A program made the position numbers and the translations under genes. A model generated the notes under the pieces. It was not told the origin of the DNA. It did no database searches and was given only the letters and a program-made list of their open reading frames with translations. A DNA stretch of 64,000 bases from Fennellomyces sp. T-0311 (taxonomy: Eukaryota > Mucoromycota > Mucoromycetes > Mucorales > Lichtheimiaceae). This document shows, one piece after another, positions 33,378 through 45,082 of this stretch. Location: assembly GCA_025266875.1 (NCBI GenBank), contig JALLLT010000023.1:558001-622000 (forward strand), read 5' to 3'. Within the stretch, counting starts at the first letter, position 1; every line of letters starts with the position of its first letter.

Positions 33378-33988
33378 ATGAGTGATACTGAACGAACAGG
33401 TCCCACTGGCGACGATGACTTGTCATTACCGAAAGGTACGCTTCATTTCTGTGATTGATTTATAAAAGAGAACAGAACGCTGATCAAAAACTGCGGGATC
33501 AATAGCGACGGTCCAAAAGTTGATTAACGAAATGATGCCGCAGGATGTGGTGTGCACAAAAGAAGCACGCGATCTACTGATTGAATCGTGCGTTGGTAAT
33601 TCAGTAAAGACGCTATGATGACTGCAGAGTGAAGGGCTCAAGGCACAGGGAAAATTAGAGTTTATCCATTTGATTGCTTCTGAGGCGAACGATATTTGTG
33701 ATAAAGAAACGAAAAAGACGATAGCGGGCGAGCACGTGGTTTCGGCTCTGAAAGCACTGGGCTTTGAGGAGTACGTGGATGACGTAGAGGAAGTGTACAA
33801 GGAGCATCGCCAGCAGCAGAAGGTTTGGAGGGTGTGCAGGTGGCTGGCCTTTTATTGATTACATGCGGTAGGATCGAGATAAGCGAAGTTCGCGACTGGA
33901 AAAGACGGGGATTTCAGAGGAAGAGCTGCTGCGGCAACAGGAACTATTGTTTGAGCAGTCGCGTTTAAAGTACGAAGCACAGCAGTGA
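33378..33988 (+). CDS. ncb2: negative cofactor 2 beta (DR1/Ncb2)
   Basis: Four exons (33378-33435, 33506-33595, 33659-33822, 33872-33988) give 142 aa. After GDDDLSLPKATVQKLINEM the histone-fold continues with DLLIESCVEFIHLIASEAN, KTIAGEHVVSALKALGFEEYV and ends ISEEELLRQQELLFEQSR, nearly motif-for-motif the NC2-beta family. With NC2-alpha it binds TBP on DNA and represses or redistributes RNA polymerase II initiation. Introns 70, 63 and 49 nt. Convergent with the small helical protein gene; stops are 22 bp apart. Confidence 0.95.
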
Positions 33989-34010
33989 AAATCAAGGCGG
34001 CGTTGGTGTT

Positions 34011-34431
34011 TCATTGAATATTTCCTGGAAGGAGGATGAGGTCGCCTGGATGAAGCGTACGATTTGCCCGCGCAGATGCTCTGTATATAGTTTCTTAGTT
34101 TCCCTTAGCGTGTGCGTGTGTGAGTATAACATGGTTACCTTGATGCGCTTCCAAGCGTTTGATGCCGTCCAATTCGCGCTCCATGTCCTCCAACATCACT
34201 TGATCATGTGCGCTTGCAAACGCTTGCAGCGTGTCGGCCACTTGCTGGAGCAACCCATACATCTTATCAACGGCATCTGCACGCTATGCGGTCAGTGCGC
34301 GGCCGAAAAGGACAAACAGAGGCACCTTTCATGTGCTGATTGCGGTCTTCAATGATGGCGTGGATGCGACGGCGCACCTCTTCGTCATCGAGCGGCTCAG
34401 CCTTGTCCAACACTGAGGGTTCATGCGTCAT
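34011..34431 (-). CDS. small helical protein, function unknown
   Basis: Three exons (34326-34431, 34139-34276, 34011-34093) give 108 aa. The middle, EEVRRRIHAIIEDRNQHMKD, AVDKMYGLLQQVADTLQAF and DQVMLEDMERELDGIKRLEA, has heptad-like spacing and should form a coiled coil. The size and character resemble subunits of small coiled-coil complexes (BLOC/BORC, kinetochore, Mediator-type), but I do not recognise a family. The last intron (45 nt) is the shortest accepted here and makes the C-terminus the least certain part. Confidence 0.6.
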
Positions 34432-34655
34432 TTCTGGGTGGGGAAAAGGCAAAAAAGGGTGGGCGTGTTTCAAGCGGCGCTCTGGGCAAAAAGGTGCATA
34501 TGAAGGCGATGATGTCATTGATGGCAGAATGAGGATTTATTGTGCGTACGTAAAACGAGAAAAGGGGAGCTAGATACAGTGGATTATAAGCTAAGTACAG
34601 TTTTTGAAATGAAAATATGGCACAAGAAAGAAGGGTATGCTGCGATGGGAGAATA

Positions 34656-35769
34656 TTACTGGGAAGAATGATACAACTGCTCGAAACACTCGATCAACGT
34701 CTGCAGGCCCAAGAGGTAGCCGTGGTCGGGAGCATTGGGCAACTCAGGTGGCCAGCTCATGTCATCGATCCGTTCCTGCATTTCTTTCAAAGTAACGCAG
34801 TGGGCAAAGTCGATGATGCGCAGATCAATCGGGCAGGACGGGTCCAGGCCGTCGTAGATGATAAGCAGGCTGGAGCCGAAGAAGCGGTAGCCTGGGAGCG
34901 AGCGGATGAGCAGGGCGAGTCTCCGCAGCTTGCGCAGTAACGCGGGAATATGCTGGGCAAGTAGGGTGTTGCCGTCGTGGAGAAAGTAATGCAGCGTCTC
35001 ATGGAAGGATTGAGGCGTCAAGTTCCGACCGACGTATTTGTCCTGCACGTCATATGCACGACGGTTTATTTTATACACCTGCAAACATACACAACACACA
35101 CACACACATAAGCAAACAATTGAGTATGGTGAGAGACGTTAGGGATGAACTCGGTCTTACCTGCATGCCGCACATACGGACCCCCAGTCGTCGGCTGGTC
35201 GAGCGCTCGCATTTGGCCGTCTGGCTGGCCCTTTTAGCCGCAGAGGCATACACGCCGTGCTGTCTGGTTCCCATTTTTAGATCCAGCACACACGGCTTCT
35301 TCATGTTGACCGTCAGATCCTCAATCACAATAAACTCCTGCGCTATCCCCTTTTCCACAAGGAGCGCCTGCTTGGACCGTCGCCCGCTGAGTGCCTGCCG
35401 GATGCGCTCAAGCACCACGCTCTTGTCCTCGGTCTCATCGTCGTCCTCGAGCGAATCGTCGTCGTCCTCTTCCTCGTAGAGCAATTCCGGCGATGCGTAT
35501 CCGCTTGCGCCATAGTCGTCGGCTGCTCGGCTCGTCGTCCGCTTGCACGGCAGACGAATCACCCCGATGTAACGGGGAATAAACGGAAGGAATTGGCGGT
35601 GGTACTGCAGGTCTTCGTAAAACGACTGTTCCTTGGTCGCCGTAACATCTTTGCAAATGGCCCCATTCGACGTGAGACGGAACATGGCGACATGGCCACC
35701 GACTTTGTGCGTAAATGGAATGAGCGTGAATGGGTCTTTTGGTGTGCGGCACGACGGTGTATTGACCAT
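34656..35769 (-). CDS. kcs1: inositol hexakisphosphate kinase (IP6K/Kcs1 type)
   Basis: Two exons (35161-35769, 34656-35078; intron 82 nt) give 343 aa. The IPK-family signature PCVLDLKMG (PxxxDxKxG) sits at residues 159-167, followed by TRQHGVYAS as in IP6 kinases. The C-terminal half has [15 protein letters not shown] and the metal-binding IIDFAH. An acidic insert ([14 protein letters not shown]) precedes the signature. The enzyme should make pyrophosphate forms (IP7) from IP6, which signal phosphate status and transcription. It lacks the long N-terminal extension of yeast Kcs1. The ATG at 35769 was chosen over an upstream in-frame ATG (35871) whose 34 extra residues are a translated poly-T leader. 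Confidence 0.93.
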
Positions 35770-36396
35770 GTTTGTTTTACATAAAGAAAAAATAATAAAA
35801 AATAATAATAATAAAAAGTAAAAAGAAAGGAAGAAGGAAGAATTCAAGGGGGAGTGGAGCCAAGCAGCCATTTAATGCCTCGCAGTCGCCCGGCATGGCT
35901 GGTCCTGGGAAACATGATTGGCTGATCCGGTGGGAAACGAAAATAACACAGAACGATTCCGACTTTGTGGTGGTTTCAAAAAGGCATTCACCCCTGAAAC
36001 AGCCAGTGCCTGAACCAATTGACAAGAGGATGAGACCCCCCTGCCATCCTAAACGTGATTGTGGCGGAAAAGGCGAGTGGTCTGCGTTTCCATGCAAAAA
36101 AAAACAAATTGTCAAAATGGCTCGCTTGGTCGGGTTTGCCTTAATGGGCAGAGTCGGATGGGTTGGTCACCGACAATCTATTGGCCATCCCATTTCTATC
36201 GGCGCCGCACGTTGCCATACCGAATCGGAACGCTCCGTGCTCGCATTCTGTCCCATTGTGTCACCAAACATGCCTTTCCATCCGTTGTTGGCTTATCGCA
36301 CCAACTTGAGACGTTCACACGTGCATGAGACACGTGTCCTTATACAGAATCATTTGCTTTATTCATTAGTTAAGGTATACAGATAGATAATATATT
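35770..36396. other. spacer between IP6K and Opi1
   Basis: A plus-strand frame (35895-36386) is open but unlike any family I know and lies in the expected IP6K promoter. AAT microsatellite near 35793-35815. Confidence 0.45.
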
Positions 36397-37910
36397 TCAA
36401 GGGTTGGTATCCATGGCTTGTTGCTGTGGCTCCTGCTCGTTGCTGGATTCGCCCCGTCCAGCCACGCCTACGACGCGTAACCGGTCAATCCAAAGATCAG
36501 CCCGGTCTACAGTGTCAGAAAACACGTTATGGACACTCTGCAGCATTTCAATCGATTCGCCGCCAAAATTGAGGAGTTTGATGGATGTTTCATGGAGCTG
36601 TGGATCGTCTGGCCCGGCCACTGGCGACGTGGTCGTGCTGTTGGCCGTCTTCCATCGGTTCGGTAATTCCAGAATAAACCCGCGCACCGTGTTCTTGGCT
36701 TGTTCGGGAAGACTGGACGAGGCGTATCGACTGATCACTTCGACGACCTTGCGTACTGTGTCGACCATCTCCTTTTTGATAGACGCAATTGTTGCTGACG
36801 AGTTTTGTTGCACAACATCTTTGGATTTGTTGGCACTGTTGCTGGCAAGTGACACTAAATAGCTCCGTAACATTGCCATCTGTCGTTCAATATGTTGCAT
36901 GGCGTACTAAAAAAAAACAATATTCGATTAAAATTAGGTCTTATTGTTTTTTTGGCCAAGTTTACCTGTAGCCAAGAAAGACAATATCGAAGACACTTCA
37001 TGCTTTCTTCGCTTACAACTGCGGCAGTGGTACCTGCTGCTGAACCAGCATGCAGCATAAGTTGGTGCCATCGACTCGGTTGCATATCTTTCTTGTGGCG
37101 AACTTGCGGTGATTTGGGTTTCAGCGTGTACGGGCGGTGTGGCGATGTTGAACGCGAGCACGGGCGTGATCGTATCGGTGTGGCTACTTATCATGGTTAC
37201 ACACTTGCGCCATGACCATTTATAACAATACTTACTGTTATCGTTATTGGTACGCCTTGGTCGCAACGAATTCCGATCTGGGTGTTCTGATATGGAAGTC
37301 TTTGCCAATATCTTGGCCGTTGCCAGGGTAACATCGTCTTCTTCCTCTTGCTATATCAGAAAAAAACGTGTGAATGCATATTAATTAATGAATCACAATT
37401 GTGATACCTTACTTTAGAAGGACGTCGCCCATATCGTTCGTAGATCGGCACAGCTAGTGATTCCACCATTTCTGCTCCATATTTGACAACGCTATTGGAT
37501 TCTTTTGATGACTGGTATGCTCGCCATGCCGAATTTACCAATCGATAATCTGAAACGCGCTGCTGCTGCTGTTGCTGTTGTTGTTGCTGTTGCTGTTGAA
37601 GGTGTTCTTCATCGTCTTCATGTATGGTAGTGGCTGCTGATGAGTCGCTGGAAAATGAATAATATCGTGGTGAAGAAATTGGTGGCAGTACGATCTTGTC
37701 GTCTATTTGTGTTCATGTAAGTTTTTGTTGCGATAAATGTTTCTTTTTCTTGTGCTCGCTATTACTTTTTTCGGCACCGCTACGTGCCATATCGCCAAGT
37801 GCTTCTGCCGCTAATCGTACGTCGGGGTCGCTGACGGACTCCACCATGCCATTGTCTTGGAAATTGCATAATTGCGTTATTGACATTGGTGATGAGCCAT
37901 GGTGTGTCAT
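36397..37910 (-). CDS. opi1: Opi1-family transcriptional regulator of phospholipid genes
   Basis: Five exons (37766-37910, 37413-37702, 37236-37350, 36966-37186, 36397-36906) give 426 aa. The N-terminus SPMSITQLCNFQDNGMVES and VRLAAEALGDMARS is the Opi1 start; a Gln tract encoded by CAG/CAA repeats (about 37558-37600) precedes YRLVNSAWRAYQSSKE and GAEMVESLAVPIYERYG. The C-terminal half (WHQLMLHAGSAAG, SMKCLRYCLSWLQYAMQHIE, NTVRGFILELPNRW) is the conserved Opi1 domain. In yeast Opi1 leaves the ER when phosphatidic acid falls and represses INO1 and other UAS-INO genes. The tandem neighbour on the same strand is an IP6 kinase, another INO1 regulator in yeast. Confidence 0.92.
37558..37601. repeat. 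CAG/CAA (Gln) triplet repeat in Opi1
   Basis: On the minus strand this imperfect CAG/CAA run encodes about twelve Gln within the second Opi1 exon. Length variation between strains is likely. Confidence 0.8.
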
Positions 37911-38584
37911 TATAGGAATGGGGTTATTCGAGTAGTTGTGAAAAACAAAACAAGGAAAAAGAAAAGGAAAAAAGAAAAAAAAAGTTGGGTACTTTTTTAG
38001 ATACTTGCGATTTCACGTGCAAATTGCATGTGTGCAGTGAGGCCTTACGGCATTATGTAAGGTTGCGCCAACTGAATTTTTTTTCACACATGCCTATTAT
38101 CGACGGATCAGCGAGGGAGAGTTGGGGAAAAAACTTACTCTCCCAATCTTATTTGGTATTCCACGACGGAACCTTATAACAAAGCAACCCAATGGTTGTC
38201 TTGACAACGATAGCGTAGAAGGATGCAAGCATGGACCCCAACCATGCATAATCTCTAAAAAAAAAAAAAGTAAAAATAAACGGGTGACCAAATCTATTAC
38301 CATTCACATGAAAAAACCGCGGTTTCTTGAGACAATACCGTAAAGTGCTTGGTAATTTGGTACAATGAAGTCATGCGTAAGGGGGAGATCTAAGATTTCT
38401 ACCTGCAAAACCCCAAAAAAATTATCGCCAGTTCACTTTTTTTTTTTTTTTTTTGCTGTCAAATCGCCTTTCCCCACAAAAAAAAACCTTTACCCATTAT
38501 TCGATCATTATTGCTTCATTTCTTTGTGTTTGTTGCTCAATCGTTTTGTTAGACTGACAAGAGTAGCTCTGCTTTTTTTGACAA
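37911..38584. other. spacer upstream of Opi1 and left of the Plavaka element
   Basis: Poly-A/T rich, including a 19-20 base T run near 38437. No gene. Confidence 0.5.
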
Positions 38585-38829
38585 CCCCATTTTGACAGTA
38601 CAATTCATCAGAGAAGTTCCCGATGGCCAAGGGGGGCAAAGGAGGGCCGAGGATGGCTTAAATTTTACATTTGGCTGACCCCCACCGGGCGATGACTAGA
38701 ATGGCTTTTGAGCCTTTCGCAAAGGCCAGAATTCCTTTCTTACCTTTGAGACGCCTTTGGATTGTCTTTATATCGGCTCTGGCATACCTTTTCATCGGCT
38801 CAAAATTCAGTCGAAACACAGCGTAAAGC

Positions 38830-39005
38830 CTTTCTATAGACCATCGAACGTCTCTTTGGAGACTGTTGAATGTCCTTCTGCAGACTATCGAATGCCTCCT
38901 TGAAGGCCATTTAGTGTCTTTCTATAGACCGTCGAATGCTTCTCTGAAGACTTTTGAATGTCTCTGTATAGTCAATCACCTGTCTTTCCATAGACGATTA
39001 AATGC
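38830..39005. repeat. degenerate 22-bp tandem repeat, about eight units
   Basis: Units begin at 38830, 38852, 38874, 38896, 38918, 38940, 38962 and 38984; typical units are CTTTCTATAGACCGTCGAAT and CCTTCTGCAGACTATCGAAT plus two bases. Similar 22-bp-spaced sequence occurs inverted near 46490-46600, so these look like transposase-binding subterminal repeats of the large element. Confidence 0.75.
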
Positions 39006-39118
39006 CTTTGCAACGCCTTACAGGTGCATTATTGATACATGAACAGCTTTTGATAAGAAACAACTGTTAATTACATAATTGCCGCCATGAAAAAAAAAAA
39101 CGTTTATTCGTTTGAATT

Positions 39119-40297
39119 TTAATCATCAAAAAATGAATCTATTATTGCCTCTTTGTCCCCGCGAAATCCTCCCGTGCCCGTAAACACGGCATCTGTCACG
39201 TATGACTCCGTTTGTTCCCAGTCAATTTGTTGCTTTGACCCGTCGCTCTTTATCAGGGCATGGTATATAATAGCCCAGTCCGAGTTACAAGAGAAGTCCT
39301 GCCTGTAACCCGGGCGACTGGGATCATTTGCCCCAGATGCCACGCGATAGTACATCTGTATATATAAGGTAAGACTGAAGTAAAAATATATATTAGTTAT
39401 GAAATTACCGCTAGGCCGACGAGAACAATAATCTCGCGCGTGATACGCGTTATGGTTTTTGGCAGCCTTGGTCTGCCAGATGTTTCGCAAAACATCACCT
39501 TCTTGATGCAATCAATAAGTGCATCACTTTGGAACTTCTGGCCGTTGCTGCTGTACCCTCGGCGGAGGAACCTGTGAGATATACCATATGAGCAATTGTA
39601 TATATCCAAGCGGCATATTGTACTCACCTCTGCTTCTCCAGCAACTCCGTGTAGTACTCCTTGTTGCGGTTACCCGGGATGGTAACAGCATCGATTGTAA
39701 AATCGAAGCCAAAGAACGAGTACGTGTCCAAAAACTCACGGACACTGTTGTGCATAGCCGTGCGGCGTGCACCAATGACTGTTGTATACTGCTCAAATGT
39801 ACTGTAAGGATATGGAAATTAATTGTCAACAATCGTTAAGCTTACGGCAGTCACTAGGTTCTGGGATATCGTGTAATGAACCAGCTCGCCCTGCTGGACC
39901 CCATTGATTTTCATAACCAAGTCCAGTACACGCCGGCTTGTTTCTTTGTACGCGTCGCGCAAGGGAAAAGCATTGAGTAAATAACTGTCAAGAGCTGAAA
40001 GCTTAACGAAGTCATGCTCCTTGGTGGAATCACGTTCAATCTTCAGCTCAATCCTATAAATCAATTTAATAATTAAGAAACAGTAGGCGGAGGTGGTACA
40101 ATTATTTACGAGTGCTTCTTCAATTGGCTTTTGTCTAGAACTGGTTCTTCTGTTTCTGCACGCGAGTTCCTTTGAGCGGTACGCTCGTACATGGCCTGCT
40201 TTTTGGATACGTGCTCTGTCGTATGGTTGTCGCTGTCGCTTTCTTCGTCCGCATTGGAGTAAAAAAAAGATTTCTGTCGCTTCAAAGTGCCCGTCAT
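39119..40297 (-). CDS. unknown protein, probable second gene of the Plavaka element
   Basis: Five exons (40110-40297, 39846-40053, 39628-39791, 39409-39571, 39119-39355) give 319 aa with all phases consistent. I do not recognise the family. Visible features: a charged N-terminus (ADEESDSDNHTTEHVSKKQA), a helical middle (KLSALDSYLLNAF, ETSRRVLDLVMKIN), a block HNSVREFLDTYSFFGFDFT, and a basic stretch FLRRGYSSNGQKFQ. The third acceptor could be 3 nt further on (one Gln less). It is transcribed away from the transposase gene 640 bp off, and lies between that gene and the left subterminal repeats, so it is probably an accessory protein of the element. Confidence 0.6.
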
Positions 40298-40937
40298 GTT
40301 GATGAAAATGAAAAAGAAAAGATGCTTAGGATGAGATAATTCAGCTAGGTATTTTAATAGATTACACTGGAATGTGAGTAGCTCAAGAATGTGCTATGCG
40401 TTACACAGTCTGTACCCCCTGATTATGAATGTCCCGTGTTTAACCACCCATCCATACAAGCTTCACAGTGTTGTCATATGTCACTCTAACTCAACGACTC
40501 ACTCCTTGAAGCAGCTTTATAGTTCGCTTTCACTTACCGGCCAGAAACGTTTAGCATTATAACAATATACTAAAATTGGTACTCAGTGATATGTGTAATG
40601 CAAGGCTGCATAAGTGTAAATGATGTCTGTGGTTTCATGCATAATCGGCAATTAAGGAGGTACATTAATTTTTGCTCGGTTGTCCGTGTGAATACGTACA
40701 GGTACCTACCTGCTGTTTCAGTCGGTATCATATATTGAGCGGCTGCAGAAAAAAACGTGTAAAAGGATAAATGCACATATTGCCACACATGTTATTTAGG
40801 TAGATTTTTTTTAATTATCCTCGTGCATAGCAATTTGCGTGTCGCATTTGGATCATTACATGCTTTACATTTGTGTGAACGTTTATATTTTCTTATTACC
40901 TGTATACGCCAATCAGTAATCAATCGAAGAACGAATA
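40298..40937. promoter_or_regulatory. divergent intergenic region of the Plavaka element
   Basis: About 640 bp between the start codons of the two element genes; no coding frame stands out, so it should hold both promoters. Confidence 0.4.
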
Positions 40938-43327
40938 ATGACAAGCGGTCCATGTCCATTTGACAGATGTGGCTACAAACCATACAAGAATGTGCAGTCT
41001 CATATCCAACGTGCACATCCAAATGAACCGTTACCCGACAGAATTTTTACCGAATCTGTATGATTAATTGCAATAATCATACTTACAGCTTATGTAACTA
41101 ACTCTAGGTTGCTTGATTTCGCCAAAATCAGGTGGGAACTAGACAATTAGGTTCGCGTAAACGCCCTCCCCAATCTGACAATAGCGAAGAGCCTTCTCAA
41201 AGTGAAGAGATACGGGAGACCCAAAAAAACAGCTTGCGTGAAGGTTAGTAGGGCTTCACTTTAAACATTTTAGTGATTGAAATGCGGTCGTATACATATA
41301 GAAAAGAGCTTTGAGTCACCAAAGGATTACGGTGAATTTATTGTCGAAGATCTTCATAAATTTAATGCATTGGAAAAAGCTATAATCAGGTTCACTCTTG
41401 ATAATGAGCTGTCACATATTCAATACGAGCGGTACGTAATATGACTGTACTAGCATTAAACGATGGATTTATGCTGAGATATTTCAACATAGGCTTGTTT
41501 GTATTCTAGAGCGTGCGCGGAGAAGCGAAGAAGTGATTTCATGTAGGACATGGGAGACTGTAAGAGAAAGGGCCAAGGAAACAGTTAAAAAACAGAATCT
41601 TGTGAGTAGCAAGCAATAATTAAAGAATTTTCGCTCACTAAGTTTTGCAGGATTTCAAGGAATACGCAATCGATGTAAACACAGTCAAAGACTTCCCTGA
41701 AAACAAACAGCTTTTGTTTCAGTCTTCGATCGGGAAGCAACCCACTTTATATTATCGCGACATTTTTGACGTGTCTGAGAGCATATTTAGTGATCCAAGT
41801 TTTCAAAACCATATTGTTTTGACGCCATCAAAACTATACCGAGGAGATGAGCGTGTATATACCGAGATACATACTGGAGATTGGTGGAACAATGCGCAGG
41901 TAAAATTTCTACCCCGCGATATGAAATGCTTTACAGTTTTGCCTTGATACAAATAGTCTAATAGCAAGGCGTTACTATTGACTATATAGGAAGAGATCGG
42001 AAAGGATAAAGTTGTCTTGTCCATAATGCTGTCATCGGATCAAACTGTGATCTGGGAAAATCAGCGCTATAAAGCTTGGCCGGTGTATATTAAGCTCGGT
42101 GGGTTAAGGCTTACATTTGCACTTCAAACTCATAAAAATATTGCATGTAGGAAACGTACCAATGTCGATTCGTAACAAGTACAGCTCTAGATCTGCTCGT
42201 ACGCTCGCTTATCTTCCAATTATTGAATCGAAGGCGTACGGCAAATCGGATTGGTTCCGCATTGCAAAGAAAGCAATATTCCATCATGCAATGTCCGTTA
42301 TATTGGAGCCTTTCACCAAGAAAAACGAGTAAGCGTACGATATATAATTTATACTCTTGTGAACTAACAAGTTTATAAAAGATTTCTGATGCGTGGTCCA
42401 ATGAACTTGCTCTATAATTGCGTTCCATTCCTCGCAGCGTATACCGCTGATTATCCTGAACAGTGAGTTCGAAATATGTATAGAAAAAAAACAGGAATAG
42501 CATTAACGAGTGCCGGTAAAGGTGCTTACTTGCAACAACTCGCCAAGGCGACAGTACTAAATGTCCCTGTCCTCGGTGTACCATAACAAAGGACTTGCTG
42601 CATGATCCTTCCTCAAAGCATCCATGTGCTAAACCTCGAACTAACAAGGATTCGAAAGAACTGTATTGGGAGGTAAAAGGCGCACCGAATAAAAGTAAGG
42701 CAGAGGACATCTGTAAAGAGCATTCGATACATCCAGTATATGTGAGTACTTTTACAAACGTCTCCATTTGTAATGCATATATATAACAACCAATTAACGA
42801 ACGCGACATGGGCGGCTAGAATGCATTTTGGGACTTGCCACGATTTGACATACATTCAGCATTACTAGCAGATGACTTGCACCAGCTAGGAGGTGTTCTT
42901 GGTGATCACCTTATGAGCTTTATCGAGGAACTTATAGTCAATGAGCATGGAAATGAGGCATTGGACACGGTTACTGCACGGTAACTTGAAATGTTTCCGC
43001 TCTATTGAATACGTCCTTTATTAATTATTATGTGACAAAGGGCGAGAAACCTACCAAGATATCGTGGTTTACGACATTTCGAGAACGGTATTTTGCCATC
43101 ATGCTTAAAAAATGCGACATATCACGAACTTGTTGATTGTATGAAGGTGATAGCAAAGCAGTATTGGCTCCTCTAATCAACACTTGTATCTAACTGTGTG
43201 TTTTTATTCATACGATAGTGCCTGCTACCTTGCGTCTACGATTTAATCCCATCGCAGGCAGCAATGTGCTTTAGATACTTCATTGACTTTTGGTTTCTAG
43301 CAGCGGCAAAAGAACATGATGAAACAT

Positions 43328-45082
43328 CACCTTAGAAAAAAAATATGAGAAATATATTGAAATATGGAAAATTTCAATATCAAATATGCAATTATGGGGA
43401 TCAAAAGCATATGTATCACTTTTATATTGAACAATTTTCAATATAGTCGTAGCCTTAAAACATATGATGTCAATGGGTTACCGTATATAGTTCAAGTTGT
43501 AATCCATTGGTGGGTTAACACTAATGCGCGGTATTTTTGACGGAATGCGCGACTTCTTTTTTCAATCAAGTTCCAGTGACTATGACTTGGTTATCAGAGC
43601 AGACTTTCGTTCAAATGCTGAACATTGTCTTTGGGTCAATCAACGAGCTGAAGACTATCGTCTCTAAAGGTATAGAAGAAGTAAAAAGTGCAGTATCCGA
43701 ACTGAGAACTGATGTGAAAAATTTGACAGAGCAGGTCGAAGATCTCAAACACCACGTGGAATCGAGCAAACTGTTGCTACAGATGCCAACCGATGATGTA
43801 CTTACGTCCCGATTCATCTTTACCCAACCCTTTTGAGGACATTATGATCAAAAGAACCATGGATCATCCAAAAAGTGGATATATGCAACGCCAATTTTCA
43901 TGGCCACTTTATGAAATGCTTGGCAATGAAGTACTCAAGACAAGGTATTGGGGTAAGTCCATATTTAACATTTTCAAAAAGAATGCCATGTCGTTTACAG
44001 AAGGAATTGCAAGATTCATCCGCATAAGAGATCGAATACCCGGGACAGTATTATGGCGGCAACTTGCTGACAACCAGTTTTATGACGCGGTCAGTATTCT
44101 AGAGAATCGTGTAGGTAATAATTTCCCTTTGAAGGCTTGTGCTGGGCACTGAGCTGCGCACGTAATTATGGTAGAAGCATGAAAAAAAAATTAGGTTAAA
44201 AGGTATAAGCAACGAAAAATAAAAGAATAAATATATATTGCTAACCTTCAGTGTATAGAAAAACAAGGCAGCAGATAAAACACCACAGCAGGAGCACGAA
44301 GGATACGATATGTTCTACTTCAGAGCTACTGGTGTAAAGGTAAATGTTGACTAGTTTGGCATCGGCGGAATCAGCCCGGAACACAAACAAGATGGCAGAT
44401 AATCATCAGTATGAGTTTGATGAACCAAGTCTACATGACTATTTGGATCTGCAGCATAATTTGAGCTGGGATATGTCGAGTGTATCGGATTATGCAAACT
44501 CCAATCCTACGGCAACGCCGAGTGGCCTTGCCCATATTCTATCAACAGGATTGTCGAGCAGCTCTGATCATCTTGCACCTGCAACATTATCAAATGGCTA
44601 TGCACATCTTCCACCCGCAATGATGACTATTAGTTTTGCTGCTGGTGGTACAGGTCGAGGTGCCCGAAATGGCGGCGAAGATGAAGCGGTTGTGCAGCTT
44701 GGACATCGATATGACAGCTAATATGGCACTGGGAGTGGAAGCGGAAAATGGTTGACATTAGCTGGCATGTTTTACTGCTACGCTACTATGTTTATCGGTT
44801 AGTTCTTTCAATATTACCTCTCCAAAATGATTTTATAGCATAATAAAATGGTGTTTGTACCGCCAAATCGTGTTCATAAAATTAGTCCACATTCGCTGTA
44901 TAAGGAGATCAGTCGGAGTGAAAAAATATTGAAACTGTTCAATATTTTGTGAGAAATATTGAAATGTCTTCAATATACATATGGGAAAAATATTGAAAAA
45001 ATATTGAAAACCTCCCTATTTTTCCATATCTTCATAATTGCATATTTTTCTGACATATTTCTCATATTTTTTTCCTAAGGTG
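43328..45082. mobile_element. nested non-autonomous transposon
   Basis: 1,755 bp. The left end reads CACCTTAGAAAAAAAATATG and the reverse complement of the right end CACCTTAGGAAAAAAATATG; the match extends through GAGAAATAT (one mismatch in about 29 bp) and returns further in (AATATGCAATTATG). CAT flanks both sides, a 3-bp target duplication. ATTGAA/TTCAAT motifs recur within 150 bp of each end. CAC termini, 3-bp duplication and clustered subterminal motifs fit the CACTA/EnSpm group. No transposase is encoded; it carries one or two small ORFs. Confidence 0.88.
43537..44152 (+). CDS. cargo ORFs of the nested element: coiled-coil protein plus overlapping frame
   Basis: A first frame (43537-43836, 99 aa) encodes a clear coiled coil: VFGSINELKTIVSKGIEEVK, SELRTDVKNLTEQVEDLKHH. 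A second frame (43793-44152) overlaps it at +1 and encodes NPFEDIMIKRTMDHPKSGYM, SWPLYEMLGNEVLKTRYWG and IRIRDRIPGTVLWRQLADNQ. Together they look like one protein (coiled coil plus a globular, possibly DNA-binding domain) interrupted by a frameshift, or two proteins. No family recognised. A third frame at 44344-44721 is Ser/Gly-rich and unassigned. Confidence 0.4.

Noticed and set aside
35793..35871. N-terminal hydrophobic extension of IP6K as a membrane anchor
   Set aside because: It is a translated poly-T leader; the downstream ATG starts the conserved protein.
35895..36386. 163-codon open frame, plus strand
   Set aside because: Unlike any family, no splice or promoter logic, and it lies in the expected IP6K promoter.
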